A stretch of DNA of 64,000 nucleotides from Maea johnstoni (lineage: Eukaryota > Annelida > Polychaeta > Spionida > Magelonidae): NCBI GenBank assembly GCA_963942565.1, contig OZ012685.1, forward strand, positions 18,475,978 through 18,539,977. The letters are read 5' to 3'. Within the stretch, counting starts at the first letter, position 1; every line of letters begins with the position of its first letter. This document shows positions 40,297 to 51,379 of this stretch, in pieces. A program made the translations under genes and the position numbers. Below the pieces are notes generated by a model that saw only the letters and a program-made list of their open reading frames with translations, had not been told where the DNA came from and did not search any database.

Positions 40297-40435
40297 TACC
40301 TTAAATGGGCCCTCAAACAGGCTACAATCTTACCACCATTCTTCAGCAAACTCTTTGATCAGACCTACCTTTATCTAAAATTTGAAGAAAAGTGTGAACT
40401 GTATTTATAATAGATCCCTGACATTGTAGGAGTAT

Positions 40436-41569
40436 CTAGGTAATGTAATGGAAGGATTTTATTTTTGACCACAGGTCATGCCATCCCCTGCAACATGTAT
40501 CGGCCAGGTAAAACAAGGCTTCACCAATACCAACCTGTTTTTCTATATGAATATGCAATCGTGCAATTCTAAGGCCAGTTTTAGAAGTCTGTAATGGTAT
40601 ATAAAGTTTATCACGCAGAATGCCTGTCATCCATACATCATCTATCCAAAATGGTTTTGTTACTAAAGATATATTGTACAATCTTTCTGCCACATCACTT
40701 GAAAAAATAACTGCAAACCCTTGACAAAAGCGTGGGTATCGTTTGTATGGATACTGGTCCTTACTAACAAACCACTTATTTGATATGCTTTTTTCTCTTA
40801 GCGGAATTCTTATAGCTTTTCTACAATAGATGAGATTGTTTCTATTTCGGTAACCATTTTTCTCAGTAAGGTTATGAATCAAAAGGAAAGGGTCCACAAC
40901 AACATCATCATCAAGTTTAACAATAAAGCGTGCCTGGGGACAAAAGTGCTGTACCCATTTCAGACCCATGGTAAATTTGAGCGAGAGATTCTTGTAGGCA
41001 TCAATGAAATCTTCCTGGATCACGTCTCCATATTGACGACTTTCCTCATCTATACCTTTCTGGAGATCTTCATCTTGTGTGGCTCCTAGCAGGAAAATTG
41101 TTCGGAGATTTTCTCCTTTGTAATTCTGCACAGAGATCCACGTTTCTCGAAGGTATTTCCGAAACATGTAGTGTTGTGGTGAGGTATGAATGAACACCAG
41201 GACAAGTATATCCTTTTTATTACAAACAGACATGTTATTGTGCTTGTAAGAAAATGGATGAGGATTTATGCCTTCAACTTGTGTGAAGAGTTTCAAAGTA
41301 TCGAAGTTAACCAGCTCTATGTTTTCCCTTTGAGTGTTGTTGACCGGCAGCTTGGTCTGCATACTAGCTTTGTTGTTTTGGGTTGAGCTTCTCTGCTGTT
41401 GTCTGGAGGTGAGGTGGTCTCTATGTGAAGGCGTCATTGGGTGATGTTTGGGATGAAGGCGTTGTACATCTTGCACTACACTGAAGCTGAGCTTTATGGT
41501 AACCAGAAGAGAAAGAAGTGTTGCAGCTAGACACAGTCCTTTCCTTATCCTTATGCCCAGCTCCAGCAT
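40436..41569 (-). CDS. GT31 glycosyltransferase (beta-1,3-galactosyltransferase-like), gene 2
   Basis: Intronless, 377 residues, type II Golgi membrane topology with a hydrophobic segment at about residues 12-30 and a Gln/Ser/Thr-rich stem to ~98. The Galactosyl_T domain follows GINPHPFSY (100-108), a motif shared by all three genes of the cluster. Landmarks are RETW (141-144), RTIFLLGAT (156-164), QYGDVIQEDFIDAYKNLS (179-196), the metal-binding KLDDDVV (218-224), YPRFCQGFAVIFSS (278-291) and WIDDVWMTG (308-316). It differs from gene 3 at about 28 of 228 domain residues (roughly 88% identical), in line with a moderately recent duplication. The start is the first Met, MLELGIR, matching MLVLGIR in gene 3. 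Both copies are open, so both are probably functional. Substrate unknown. Confidence 0.9.
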   Translation of the reverse strand: MLELGIRIRKGLCLAATLLSLLVTIKLSFSVVQDVQRLHPKHHPMTPSHRDHLTSRQQQRSSTQNNKASMQTKLPVNNTQRENIELVNFDTLKLFTQVEGINPHPFSYKHNNMSVCNKKDILVLVFIHTSPQHYMFRKYLRETWISVQNYKGENLRTIFLLGATQDEDLQKGIDEESRQYGDVIQEDFIDAYKNLSLKFTMGLKWVQHFCPQARFIVKLDDDVVVDPFLLIHNLTEKNGYRNRNNLIYCRKAIRIPLREKSISNKWFVSKDQYPYKRYPRFCQGFAVIFSSDVAERLYNISLVTKPFWIDDVWMTGILRDKLYIPLQTSKTGLRIARLHIHIEKQVGIGEALFYLADTCCRGWHDLWSKIKSFHYIT

Positions 41570-41700
41570 CCTAACTCCGCAGCCTTGTCCCTTGACACAG
41601 CAAATCCTACCTTCTAGTCTGCCTTCTCATAGGAGTTCAGATCCGCTGTTTCTATTTAAAGTTTAACTCCCTTCAAAATTAAAAAAGATATGTTTTAGTG

Positions 41701-43123
41701 CTCAATGTCACCTTTTTCAGGACACCAGTGACATTGATTGAAATTGTACCCTGCAAATTAACTGAGATAATACCATTTAAAGGTAACTTTATTGAGGGGC
41801 CATGTTTGTTCAAAAAGAACCCAATTAGTGATGTTATTTAGATGCGAGTGATATCACCATTAGACTTCCTGCAATACCACAGCCAAGTGAGGGAGCTTTA
41901 TAAGTGGCTAGGGTCTGACACTTAGATTTCAGACTAGGGGCCTGAAGAGATCTTTTGACAAAATTTAGCGACTAAAAACAGGATATCTGGTTATCATATA
42001 CATATTGGGCCCCTAGTTTGAAAAATCTAGGAGCCCACATCACAATCTAGTGGCATATGCCCTTAGCAAAGTCGAACACTGAGACTGTGGACAGCTCAAA
42101 ACCGGAGCACAAATATGGTGAATTTTCAAACTTTTGAATGCAACAATGATTCTCCAATTAAGTGCATGTACCAGTGAAATCATGATCAATATATGGTAAG
42201 GAGCATTTAGATTAAGTGGGGGAAGTTCTGAATGCGAGAAAATAATGTACACTGACTTACCCCTTCCAACAATCTTCAGAAAAGGGGGAGTTTGCATAAT
42301 CAGAGGAGTATACTAATGATACTAGTTTTTAATCATACAGTAACAAAATTCAAAATGTGTTATATTTGCTGTATTTTTCTGTAAATTGTAGGCAAAATTT
42401 TAGAAGTAGACTAGCATTAGCATATTGTAAAATAAGTTGAATATACCAATAATATTATTTCATTTGTTTGTATGACACAGTGAATGGCCACTGTTTTCTA
42501 AAATAGAGAAGAAATACATCAGTTATTTGATATCAAGGGTGGAAGAGCTAAAATTTCACTTAATATTGGTGCTGAAAGGTTTATTTGGTAATTCCCCTCT
42601 TTCATTTTTCAAATGGGACTGCCCTTACATTTATTCCTTTTGCAACAGAAAACTTTTACAAAGCTTTATCAAAAACTTGCAGAGTATATTTGTTATTGAA
42701 AAAATACTCACCCGTTGTTGAGCATAGCCTGGGCTCTACCTCCAATACCTTTGAATCGCATTAATTGAAGATAGGAAGAGGTAGAATTTCACTTGATATT
42801 GGTGCTGAAAGGTTTATTTGGTACTTCTCTTCCATTTTTCAAATGGAACAGTCCTTACATATACTTCTTTTGCAACAGAAAGAAAAAAACTTTTACAAAG
42901 CTGGTACTCCATTAAAAACTTGCAGAGTTTATTTATTAAAAAAAAACATGTTGTTGAGTGTAGCTGGGGCTCTACCTCCAATACCTTTGAATCGCACTCA
43001 TGGCAACAGATACATTCCTTTTCAGATAGAGACACACAGACTTCACATCCACGCCAGTCTGTATTTCCTACCAGTTCAGTCAGAATTTTGCTTCAGATCA
43101 CTGTCTTCATAGTCTGACATATA
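41701..43123. other. Spacer between blocks A and B
   Basis: No gene recognised. A ~170-bp direct repeat is visible: GCTGAAAGGTTTATTTGGTA, AATGGGACTGCCCTTACAT, TTTTGCAACAGAAA and GGGCTCTACCTCCAATACC near 42560-42755 recur near 42800-42990. Small frames in it are chance. Confidence 0.55.
42535..42990. repeat. Two-copy direct repeat (~230-bp unit)
   Basis: 42535-42762 and 42770-42990 are aligned copies with small insertions. Both end in CTCTACCTCCAATACCTTTG followed by AATCGCA. Confidence 0.8.
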
Positions 43124-43338
43124 TTAACCCATTCATGAGTGTAGCAGCCAAAAACTGGCCATTTTGGTGATATCTCTATAGTAAGAAAATATTTGAAGGA
43201 GAGTTGTTGATAAGAACTTATCTACTACTCTCCTTCAAGTGGTTTTCAAATTAATGCTCTTTTTCCAAAGTTATTTTCATAAGTACGACAGGTCCAGACG
43301 ACACCCGTCAATTCTATCTCCAGGCATGAATGTGGTAA
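43124..43338. mobile_element. piggyBac-like MITE, copy 9 (block B)
   Basis: TTAACCCATTCATG at the left and CAGGCATGAATGTGGTAA at the right. Paralogous to the copy at 31578. Confidence 0.8.
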
Positions 43339-43685
43339 ACAGTGAATCTGTGCTCTAGGGATGATTGAGCTGGGACCTGGCAGTCATTTTAGTTGGCTTT
43401 TGTCTTAACCCTGTCATTCCTGAAAGACTGGCCTACTTTAAATCAGACACAGGCAGATATTTGTCGAGTCACAGGTTTTTGTGGAAAATGTTTTTTATTA
43501 CAGTGATTTTGACCATGAACTTATCTAAAAAGTTAGGGTCAGACATTAACGATGTTTCATTTTCCCAGAGGGCTTGATAACTCTGGCAACTACCTGCTCT
43601 CCTGTAAATTCTTATAGATTTCGGTACTTTATAACTACTTTCAGAGACATATACAACCTAGGTCATGTACCTCTCTGCTGCTGGT

Positions 43686-43689
43686 GCTG

Positions 43690-43751
<62 letters not shown>
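43686..43751. repeat. (TAC)n microsatellite, block B counterpart
   Basis: Short uninterrupted TAC tract after a single spacer copy (AACCTAGGTCATGTACCTC). Confidence 0.95.
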
Positions 43752-43752
<1 letters not shown>

Positions 43753-44233
43753 TTTCCACCACCACCACCACTACTATTAGAACTATACCTATAGTTATAT
43801 TTACTTCTACTTCATTTCACAAAAGAAAATTCTCATTTAGTTACCTGTTTCCTGTTTATTTCACTGTGCTTTCCTGCCACATCTCAAGCCTAGCATATCG
43901 GTCAGCAAAGCTCCCTTCTCTGACTTTTTTGTGAGTCCATAATACAGGTACCAGCTGTTCCATTCAGTGTGCTTGGCATCTCCATTCAAAGCTCTGCACA
44001 CTGTTGTCATTTACTGCAACAGCAACACTTGCTACAAAGATGTCTGGGTGTTCTATAAAAATGAAGCCGACTGGCGGCAGGGGTTCCAATACTTTGGTAT
44101 TGATAGTTTTGATATTGGACCTCAGCTTCCAACCACCTGCTATACTTTCCTTAAGAACATCATTTATATACTAGGGATTGAAAGTCATAAACCTCTATGA
44201 TGTATGACCATGCCAAAAATAGATAATCACAAT

Positions 44234-44455
44234 CAATCCATTCATGCTCGTAACAGCCCCCCCCCCTCTAAAAAAAAAAGACAAATTGGGTAATTTCTCT
44301 CGAACAAGAGTACAATTCAGAAATCATTAGGAAGAGGAATGTTGACATGAGTCCAGCTTAATACTTTTCTCCTAAAACTGTGGAAGTTACGCTAATTAAA
44401 AAATCAGCTTCGGATTTTATTTTTTCAAGGAGCACTTTAAACATAAAGGAGTTAA
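44234..44455. mobile_element. piggyBac-like MITE, copy 10 (block B)
   Basis: Eroded left end TCAATCCATTCATGC and right end AAAGGAGTTAA. Paralogous to 33487-33688. Confidence 0.65.
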
Positions 44456-44702
44456 AGGGACCCCTTATGGTCAGTGTTCTGAAGGTGACAATATAATTGA
44501 AAATATTAAAATGCTTAAAGGAACGTGATCTTCATTTATATAGGCATATGAAAATTGGAAATAGGAATGCATCTTAACTACTTAACTTAAAAGAGACATT
44601 TCCAAGATTTGATTTTTTGCTGAGTATGTTGGAAATTCAATTGGCTTTTAAATGCTGGTACCAAATCCTGTATTTGACTGTGTTACCCTCATGGATTAAA
44701 GA

Positions 44703-44712
44703 TTGTTGTTGC

Positions 44713-44746
<34 letters not shown>

Positions 44747-44776
44747 GTTATTATTATCATTATTATTATTGTTATA

Positions 44777-44829
<53 letters not shown>
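44703..44829. repeat. (TTA)n microsatellite
   Basis: ATT/TTA triplets with a few TTG and ATC interruptions. The following sequence rejoins block A homology at 35285. Confidence 0.95.
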
Positions 44830-45159
44830 CAATTTGCTGAACATCGCATGTCAATCCACACATGGTTATTCTTTGTCATGCTTTAGTGACAGTTGATTAT
44901 GTCCCTGTTCTCAATATGTACACTAGCCCGCCTGCATAATACATGTATTGCAAGTCTTAGTCTCAGATGTCATTTACATATGTTTATGGTAACCGGGCCT
45001 CTCACACACAAAGTCGATACTAGTTTTTAATCATTTAGCTATCACTATATGTGCACGTATACCTTGTATTTGACTTGATCCTAGAATGAGTTTTGAAAAT
45101 TAATGAAGATTGGGTGACTTTTAACAGTTGGACCACAAATATTAAGAGATCACTCTCAC

Positions 45160-45560
45160 TCAAAGTAGCTCAGTTGGTTAGGTGTCGGACTAGTAATCAG
45201 AGGGTCGCTGGTTCATTTCCCGGCCGGGCACTTTGGGCTGTCCTTGGGTAAGATAGTTTATTCCATATTGCTTCAGTCTACCCAGCTGCAAAATGGGTAC
45301 CTAGCATAAATAAGGCAGTGCTTAGAGCGTGTGCGCTATATGCTTCCAGTTGCTCTGGAATATCCCCCGGGGGATTGAAATAGTTGCTGTGTGTACAGTG
45401 CCTGCTAGGGGAGGGAGGGCGTGTGAGCGCTTCGGTGGATACAAAACTATAAACCGAATACCTTTTTACTCTGTGGAGCGCAAACAGTTTGTGATGTGGT
45501 TGCCTTTATCCCATTGGCTGAGTGTGTACATTGGCGTCTGAAGTGCAGAACTGCTGATAA
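45160..45560 (+). mobile_element. tRNA-derived SINE (tRNA-Thr-like head), unique to block B
   Basis: Box A GTAGCTCAGTTGG (45165-45177), an anticodon-loop-like GGACTAGTAATCAG with AGT at its centre, and box B GGTTCATTTCC (45210-45220). The body TGTCCTTGGGTAAGA, CTTCAGTCTACCCAGC and AAAATGGGTACCTAGC resembles the conserved central domain of several animal SINEs. The 3' end is uncertain. Not a functional tRNA gene, because the T arm and 3' acceptor strand are degraded. Confidence 0.75.
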
Positions 45561-46739
45561 TGACCTCTTACATCAGATCCTTCACTACCTGCAATTCTCA
45601 AAATAATGGAAACCTATGGTGTAGTCTCCAATCCTTGGTCAAACTATACCTATGTATGATCCTGTCATGCAACTTGCTATTCTTATAGGTACACATTTGA
45701 TTGATAGGTGCTATGTCTGGGGGTCATGTCTTAGAAGACCAAACACAAGTGGAATGGAAACCAGCCGGTCAACCTGAACATGCTAGCCTCAACCAGTGTC
45801 AACTAATAGCCGCTAATAGGTGCTCTGGGCACCCCCAGCTGGTGGTGGAGATAAGGTTTCTCTGTAATGTAATCGATGCAAGAGCCCTGATTGGTCCTTG
45901 TTCCCACGTGACCTCGCCCTGCTGCCTTATCTGGTAGTCCTGGCATGAGGCCAGCATGTAACTATAGGGCATATAGTAATTGGTCTCTTGCTACATATCC
46001 ATTCTTTTCTTAATCCAAGGTCATGTGTAGATCTGTGCCTGACTTCCTGTTGATGTGTTACAGGGGTGTCCAAGCTTTGAAGACCTAGTGCAAAGACAAT
46101 TGGCTGTGTAGCACCGCAATACTTTGTGGGCACTGTGAGATCATCAGTTTCAGGCTGTGAGGCCGGTGACACACTCAAAATAACCCCTCTCCTTGTTCAG
46201 CACTCTTGTCCCTAGTGAGGAGTATTTATTTCCTCTTTCAAGTATCTATCTCCCAATATGACCTAAGCTGTTGAAAGCGATGTAAAAACCCATCACTTCC
46301 TTCCATTTTTATATATTTTGAAACCGGATTTCTTTGTATTCATTTAAATAAATGCATTTATCAGATTATGAATGCCATCATGTACAATCATATTCCTTAA
46401 CCCAGTTACATATGGACCGTTATCATGGGCTAAAACTTATATATTTTGATAAATATTTGATAAAAAGGTGTTTCACACCCTGAGTCTTACACTCTATTTG
46501 AAACACTTTTCAAATGTTACTTAGTCAGATGAATTATATTGTTAAGTTTTCTGACCATATGAGGGCCTGAGGTGCAAATAGGTTAAACATAGAAGAAAAA
46601 GGAACAGTTGGGTTTGTCGTTGACTGATGAAGGCAATTGAAACATGATACTTTTTGTGTCCTGCAGGTTTTATTGCGACTAGCACCCTACAGGCAAAATG
46701 GTCTTGTTGCTATGTAAAAAATAATCTGTCTAATGATCT

Positions 46740-47000
46740 GCACCAATATAAGTTTCACAACTAACTTGTCATGCCGGGCAAGTAATGAATGACTTTTACT
46801 TTCCCGACACCATTTTGGCTTTCCCGAAATAAGTTATATCATAAGTATTTGTGCCATTTTTTTTACATAAAAAATGTGCTGACTGCCCAGAAAATCAGCT
46901 AGCCCATTCGGGCAAGTGCAAACTGAAATGTACTTGCCCGAACGCCCTTTTTTCAAAAATTCACTTGTCAGTGCAAGCGGACAAGTACTTATGTCAGTGC
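46740..47000. mobile_element. Possible small DNA element, insertion in block B
   Basis: Block A runs straight across this point (about 37640). The ends GCACCAATATAAGT and ATTTATGTCAGTGC-like ACTTATGTCAGTGC are imperfect inverted repeats. The interior has opposed CGGGCAAGT and ACTTGCCCG words. No clean target duplication was seen. Confidence 0.5.
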
Positions 47001-48006
47001 CTCTGCTGCAGCTGCCAGATCATTTTGCCATATATCATGAAATATATTTTACTCGGCAATCATGCATTTTTTTCCCTGAAAAGAAAACCTAAACTAGATA
47101 AAACATAAAGCCCCTAAGTCTCGTATGCAGGAAAAGAAATGATAAGAAAATAGTCCTAAGTAAACCTACTGTGTACCCCACTGATGAATGTGCTATAGGA
47201 AATAGCAACCCTGCCACGGGCAGTCATGGTCTAGGCTGTATAATACAATACATTTTTGAAAAAGTTCAGCTTACTCTGTTGTAAACCTAACTTGTTGCAG
47301 TCATCAACCTACTAAAGTTGACAAGCAATGCAGAAGAACTCTATGATGTCCTTGTGCAGTAACTTGCCTCTAAGTAAAAATGTCAGCACTAGATGGCACC
47401 AATTGGACTTTTTTCAGTTTTTGGTTTCTATCAGTCAGTTAAGCAAAGCAATATGACTACCGGCTCATGAAAACTAATATTTCACTTCAAACAACTTTAC
47501 CCATAAGAAATTAGTGAAAAGATGTGAGAATTTTATTTATTACAAAACAACGTACAGCTCATCATTAGATATTTTGTAATTATACACTTTATTCCCAATT
47601 TCATTTAAAAATGAATAATGTATCCTTACAATATTTTTTGATATGCTGATTTCTAATTTAATATATCTTAGAATTAGTCTTTAATCATTGAGGTGTCTGG
47701 TATAACAGCTAGCAACATAAGTAATTTGTGTTCATCATTTCCGCCTTCCAATAAGCACTGTAACACCACCATATGTGGGTGGCCTGACCAGCATTACCAT
47801 TTTCACAACCCTGTTACGCATTTGCTCACCCTGCTTTGCAAACACAGTATATCATGGCTGCCCTAATCCCATCAAGTGGGCCTTAAAACAGGCTACAATC
47901 TTACCACCAGTTTCTAGCAATCTCTTTGATCAGTCCTACCTTTATCTAAAATTTGGAGAATAATGTGAACTGTATTAATAATAGATCTTTGACATTGTAG
48001 GAGTAT

Positions 48007-49146
48007 CTAGGTAATGAAATGGAAGGATTTGATTCTTGACCACAAGTCATGCCATCTCCCGCAAGGTTTACAGGTATCGGCCAGGTAAAACAAGGCTTCA
48101 CCAATACCAACCTGCTTTTCTGGATGAATATTAAATGGTTTAATTGCAAGGTCGATTTCAGAGGTCTCTATTGGTATATGAAGTTTAGCACGGACAATGC
48201 CTGTCATCCATACATCATCTATCCAAAAAGGTTTTGTTGCTAAAGATCGTTTGTACAATCTTTCCGCCACATCACTTGAAAAAATAACTGCAAACCCTAG
48301 GCAAAAGCGTGGGTACAGTTTGTATGGATACTCATCCTTACTAACGAACCACTTATTTGATTTGCTTTTTGCTCTTAGCGGAATTCTTGCACCTTTTCTA
48401 CAATAGATGAGATTGTTTCTATTTAGGTAACCACTTCTCTCAGTAAGGTGATGAATCAAAAGGAAGGGATTCACAACAACATCATCATCAAGTTTAACAA
48501 TGAAGCGTGCCTGGGGACAAAACATCTGAACCCATTTCAGACCCATGGTAAATTTCAGCGAGAGATTCTTGTAGGCATCAATGAAATCTTCCTGGATCAC
48601 ATCTCCATATTGACGACTTTCCTCATCTATACGTTTCTGGAGATCTTCATTTTGTGTGGCTCCTAGCAGGAAAATCGTTCGGAGATTTTCTCCTTTGTAA
48701 TGCTGCACAGCGATCCACGTTTCCCGAAGGTATTTACGTAACACGTAGTGTCGTGGTGAGGTATGAATGAACACCAGAACAAGTATATCCTTTTCATTAC
48801 AAACAGACATGTTATTGTGCTTGTAAGAAAACGGATGAGGATTTATGCCTTCAACTTGTGTGAAGTGTTTCAAAGTATCAAAGTTAACCAGCTCTATGTT
48901 TTCCCTTTGAGTGTTGTTGACCGGCAGTTTGTTCTGCATACTAGCTTTGTTGTTTTGGGTTGATCTTCTCTGCTGTGGTCTGGAGGTGAGGTGGTCTCTA
49001 TGTGAAGGCGTCATTGGGTGTTGTTTGGGATGAAGGCGCTGTACATTTAGGACTGCACTGAAGCTGAGCTTAAGGGCTACCAGAAGAGAAAGAAGTGTTG
49101 CAGCCAGACACAGTCTTCTCCTTACCCTTATGCCCAGCACCAGCAT
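48007..49146 (-). CDS. GT31 glycosyltransferase (beta-1,3-galactosyltransferase-like), gene 3
   Basis: Intronless, 379 residues, same architecture as gene 2: membrane segment at about 12-30, stem, and Galactosyl_T domain from GINPHPFSY. Catalytic-core landmarks are intact: RETW, RTIFLLGAT, QYGDVIQEDFIDAYKNLS, KLDDDVV with the DDD at 220-222, YPRFCLGFAVIFSS and WIDDVWMTG. Differences from gene 2 cluster outside these blocks, for example AEKNGYRNR against TERSGYLNR and the substrate-side loop after NNLIYCRK. The residue two past the DDDVV core is N here and D in gene 2. A two-residue length difference lies in the LADTC...WHDLW tail. It lies at the end of block B. The upstream flank differs from gene 2 by a SINE fragment at 49185-49272. 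Confidence 0.9.
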   Translation of the reverse strand: MLVLGIRVRRRLCLAATLLSLLVALKLSFSAVLNVQRLHPKQHPMTPSHRDHLTSRPQQRRSTQNNKASMQNKLPVNNTQRENIELVNFDTLKHFTQVEGINPHPFSYKHNNMSVCNEKDILVLVFIHTSPRHYVLRKYLRETWIAVQHYKGENLRTIFLLGATQNEDLQKRIDEESRQYGDVIQEDFIDAYKNLSLKFTMGLKWVQMFCPQARFIVKLDDDVVVNPFLLIHHLTERSGYLNRNNLIYCRKGARIPLRAKSKSNKWFVSKDEYPYKLYPRFCLGFAVIFSSDVAERLYKRSLATKPFWIDDVWMTGIVRAKLHIPIETSEIDLAIKPFNIHPEKQVGIGEALFYLADTCKPCGRWHDLWSRIKSFHFIT

Positions 49147-49184
49147 CCTAAGTCCTGGGCCTTGTCCCCTGATACAGCAGATCC

Positions 49185-49272
49185 TACTCCGGTTTCCTCC
49201 CCTACAGACAACTGGCTAGTCACGAAGTAGTCACAATATGGCATAAATGTGACAAAAAACGAAATTCCAAAT
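49185..49272 (+). mobile_element. tRNA-Leu-type SINE, 3' fragment
   Basis: It starts ACTCCGGTTTCCTCCCC, continues AACTGGCTAGTCACGAAGTA and ends AACGAAATTCCAAATG. It is absent from the corresponding upstream region of gene 2 (about 41605), so it arrived after the duplication. Confidence 0.8.
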
Positions 49273-49430
49273 GCTACTTAAGTAGTTCCCTGCTTCAGCA
49301 AATCAAGTCTGCCTTCTTATAGAAACAAATCCTTTATTTCTATCAATTTAAAAGTAGTCCTCTTCTACAGCAAATCCTACCTAAAAGTCTGCCTCCTCAT
49401 AGAAGTTCTTATTCTCTGACTCTACCCAAA

Positions 49431-49910
49431 TTGCCATACAAGTTCAGAACATACTTCATTTCTACCAAACTTTTATTACAAGACTGGCACTGATTTTTGC
49501 TTTGAGAAAGGACCAGGCCAGTGTTTGTTTATTTCTCACATTCATATTTCCCTCCAGTGATAAGTGTTGGGTTGTCTGAAGTATGTATTTCTACTCTGGT
49601 GTGATATATTTCGCTGTTATTTTCTTAAATGAAATAAGTTGTGGCTTTCCTTTTGCCACCATCTGACCTGTGTCACCTTTCAGGAGGAGAACACATTTTC
49701 TTGTTCAAGTTTCCTGGTTTGTCGACTTGTAATCACTAATCAGCTAAGTAGGTGAATCATTGACTGCAGCATTAGCCAGATATGCAACAGTGAAACAGCT
49801 GAGCCTGTGACAATGAAGGTTCACACTTTTAGGGAATTTTCTTTGATGTTAAATTGTACACATTGAAGTGGGGAGCTATGTTCTGCCTCCTATTGCCTGT
49901 GTGTGTGATC
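49431..49910. other. Unique sequence right of block B
   Basis: No gene, TIR or tandem repeat recognised. Confidence 0.5.
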
Positions 49911-49939
49911 TGTAATGGGACATGTGGGGCATAGAGCTA

Positions 49940-50345
49940 GGGTGTTCAGCTATGCTTTCCTTTGCCCTCTCACTGCTGTCTCTTCTACTGAGGTGTTTAG
50001 GTATACAGTCCTTTGCCCTCTCACTGCTGTCTCTTTCACTGAGATGTTGAGGTTTCACCTTCACCTGAGGTATTTTGGTACAGACCTTTGCCCTCTCACT
50101 GCTGTCTCCTTCACTGAGGTATTTAGATACAGCGTCTTTTGTTTTATCACTGCTGTATCATTCACTGAGGTGTTTAAGTACAGTCTTTTGCTTTCTCACT
50201 GCTGTCTCTTTCACTGAGGTGTTTAGGTACACAGTATGTTGTCCTCTCACTGCTGTCTCTTTCACTGAGGTATTTAGGCACGCAGTTCTTTGTCTTCTCA
50301 CTGCTGTCTCTTTTGCTGAGGTATTTAGGTACACAGTTCTTTGCA
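49940..50345 (+). repeat. 51-bp minisatellite, about 8 copies
   Basis: The unit contains TTTGCCCTCTCACTGCTGTC, TCTTTCACTGAGG and TTTAGGTACACAGT. Successive CACTGCTGT starts lie at 49971, 50022, 50097, 50148, 50197, 50248 and 50299, so spacing is mostly 51 bp (17 codons). That explains long open frames on both strands without any gene. Confidence 0.9.
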
Positions 50346-50389
50346 TTCACATCTGCTGTGTCACTTCAGTTTTCATTACAGGATGAGCA

Positions 50390-51379
50390 TATGCTGAAAA
50401 AGGAATCAGAGTGTATATTTTATGTCTTCATTATCCAGTAAGCACCTGCAAAAAATAAATCAGCGCAATCTTCAAAAAGTTTCTTGTTTAATAAGGAGTT
50501 TAATATGAAATTGTATATTCTTAATCACTAATGGTATCAGTATAGTATGCTGGGAGTGGGAATGTGGATTTTTACCACTTTTCTGCCTTATCTAGGCTAG
50601 GTTGTGACTAGACAGTTGCAAATGGCTGATGAAATTGGAGTACCCAGTGAAAACCACTGCCTAATCCAAAGTCACTGGCAACGTCTTTTTAGGCCGCAGT
50701 GGGTGTTTATTCACCAATCAACTCTTACTTATGCCAGCTGTAAAGGGATATAGATTGCAATGAATGTTCTGATCAAGAGTTTGATAATGCAAATCCCATT
50801 TGTACAGCAATTGAACAATGGGTTATCTAGGTTTAAACGATTACTAGTATTTACATATGTACTACTAAATTGTTGCATGGATAAACTCCCAAATATCTCC
50901 CAAAGTGCATATTAGAATATCATAATGTTTGATAAGCTTTGAATGGATTGTTTTAATGCATAAACTATTCTAACAGCAATTTAATAATGGGTAATCACGG
51001 TTAAATGATTGTTGACAAATGCACTTCTACCTAGATGAATACACACTTGGAAAATCTTTCTTCCATCTGCTAAAACCAGTGCTTAGTGGAATATTATAAT
51101 GTTTGATAAGATTTTTTAAATCCTCAAATATATAAAAAAAATATATGAGTGTTTTCTTATTGTAACACAGAACAATTGTCTGTTGAAATCGAGGTGATGA
51201 AGAACACATAAATAGTAAAATTTCTTTATAAAAAAGCCAGTTCTATGCATCAGTACCTACCTTTGAATTTTCACAATTCACAAAAATAGTTGCATGGTGA
51301 TGCTTGCGTAAGGTGGAAATCTAGGAGAGACTGTCTTCGTTGTCCTCTACTTGGCCTGGATAATTTGAATCAAAAGATT
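50390..51379. other. Non-coding stretch with a partial SINE
   Basis: AT-rich, with a reverse SINE fragment at 50580-50688. A loose repeat (GTTTGATAA with CAGCAATTGAACAATGGGT and CAGCAATTTAATAATGGGT) occurs about 50800-51110. No gene recognised. Confidence 0.45.
50580..50688 (-). mobile_element. tRNA-Leu-type SINE, partial copy
   Basis: Reverse-strand match to the body: GAGTACCCAGTGAAAACCAC, CCAAAGTCACTGGCAAC, GTTGTGACTAG. Confidence 0.65.

Larger units (their letters stand above)
31578..41700. repeat. Segmental duplication block A (contains GT31 gene 2)
   Basis: Collinear with block B 43124-49430: MITE, then CTGGGACCTGGCAGTCATT, the TAC array, a shared non-coding stretch (33050-33700 with 43790-44460), 35285-35640 with 44828-45080, 37155-38340 with 46220-47690, 38804-38970 with 47690-47860, and 40296-41640 with 47870-49330. 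Block A is longer because it carries a hairpin plus minisatellite (33725-35284), extra sequence at 36010-37150, an inverted-repeat transposon (38343-38803) and a 1.3-kb insert (38972-40296). Confidence 0.9.
43124..49430. repeat. Segmental duplication block B (contains GT31 gene 3)
   Basis: Collinear partner of block A. It lacks the block A hairpin, 59-bp minisatellite, 38343 transposon and 1.3-kb insert. It has its own insertions: a tRNA-Thr-type SINE (about 45160-45560), a ~260-bp insert (46740-47000) and a SINE tail fragment (49185-49272). Confidence 0.9.

Noticed and set aside
45165-45240. Functional tRNA-Thr gene
   Set aside because: Box A is good, but the box B region and 3' acceptor strand are degraded and a SINE body follows directly.
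49915-50386. 100- and 103-residue frames resembling a repetitive protein
   Set aside because: The minisatellite period is 51 bp, so frames stay open on both strands by arithmetic. The unit spacing is irregular (75 and 49 bp occur), and no start or splice context supports a gene.
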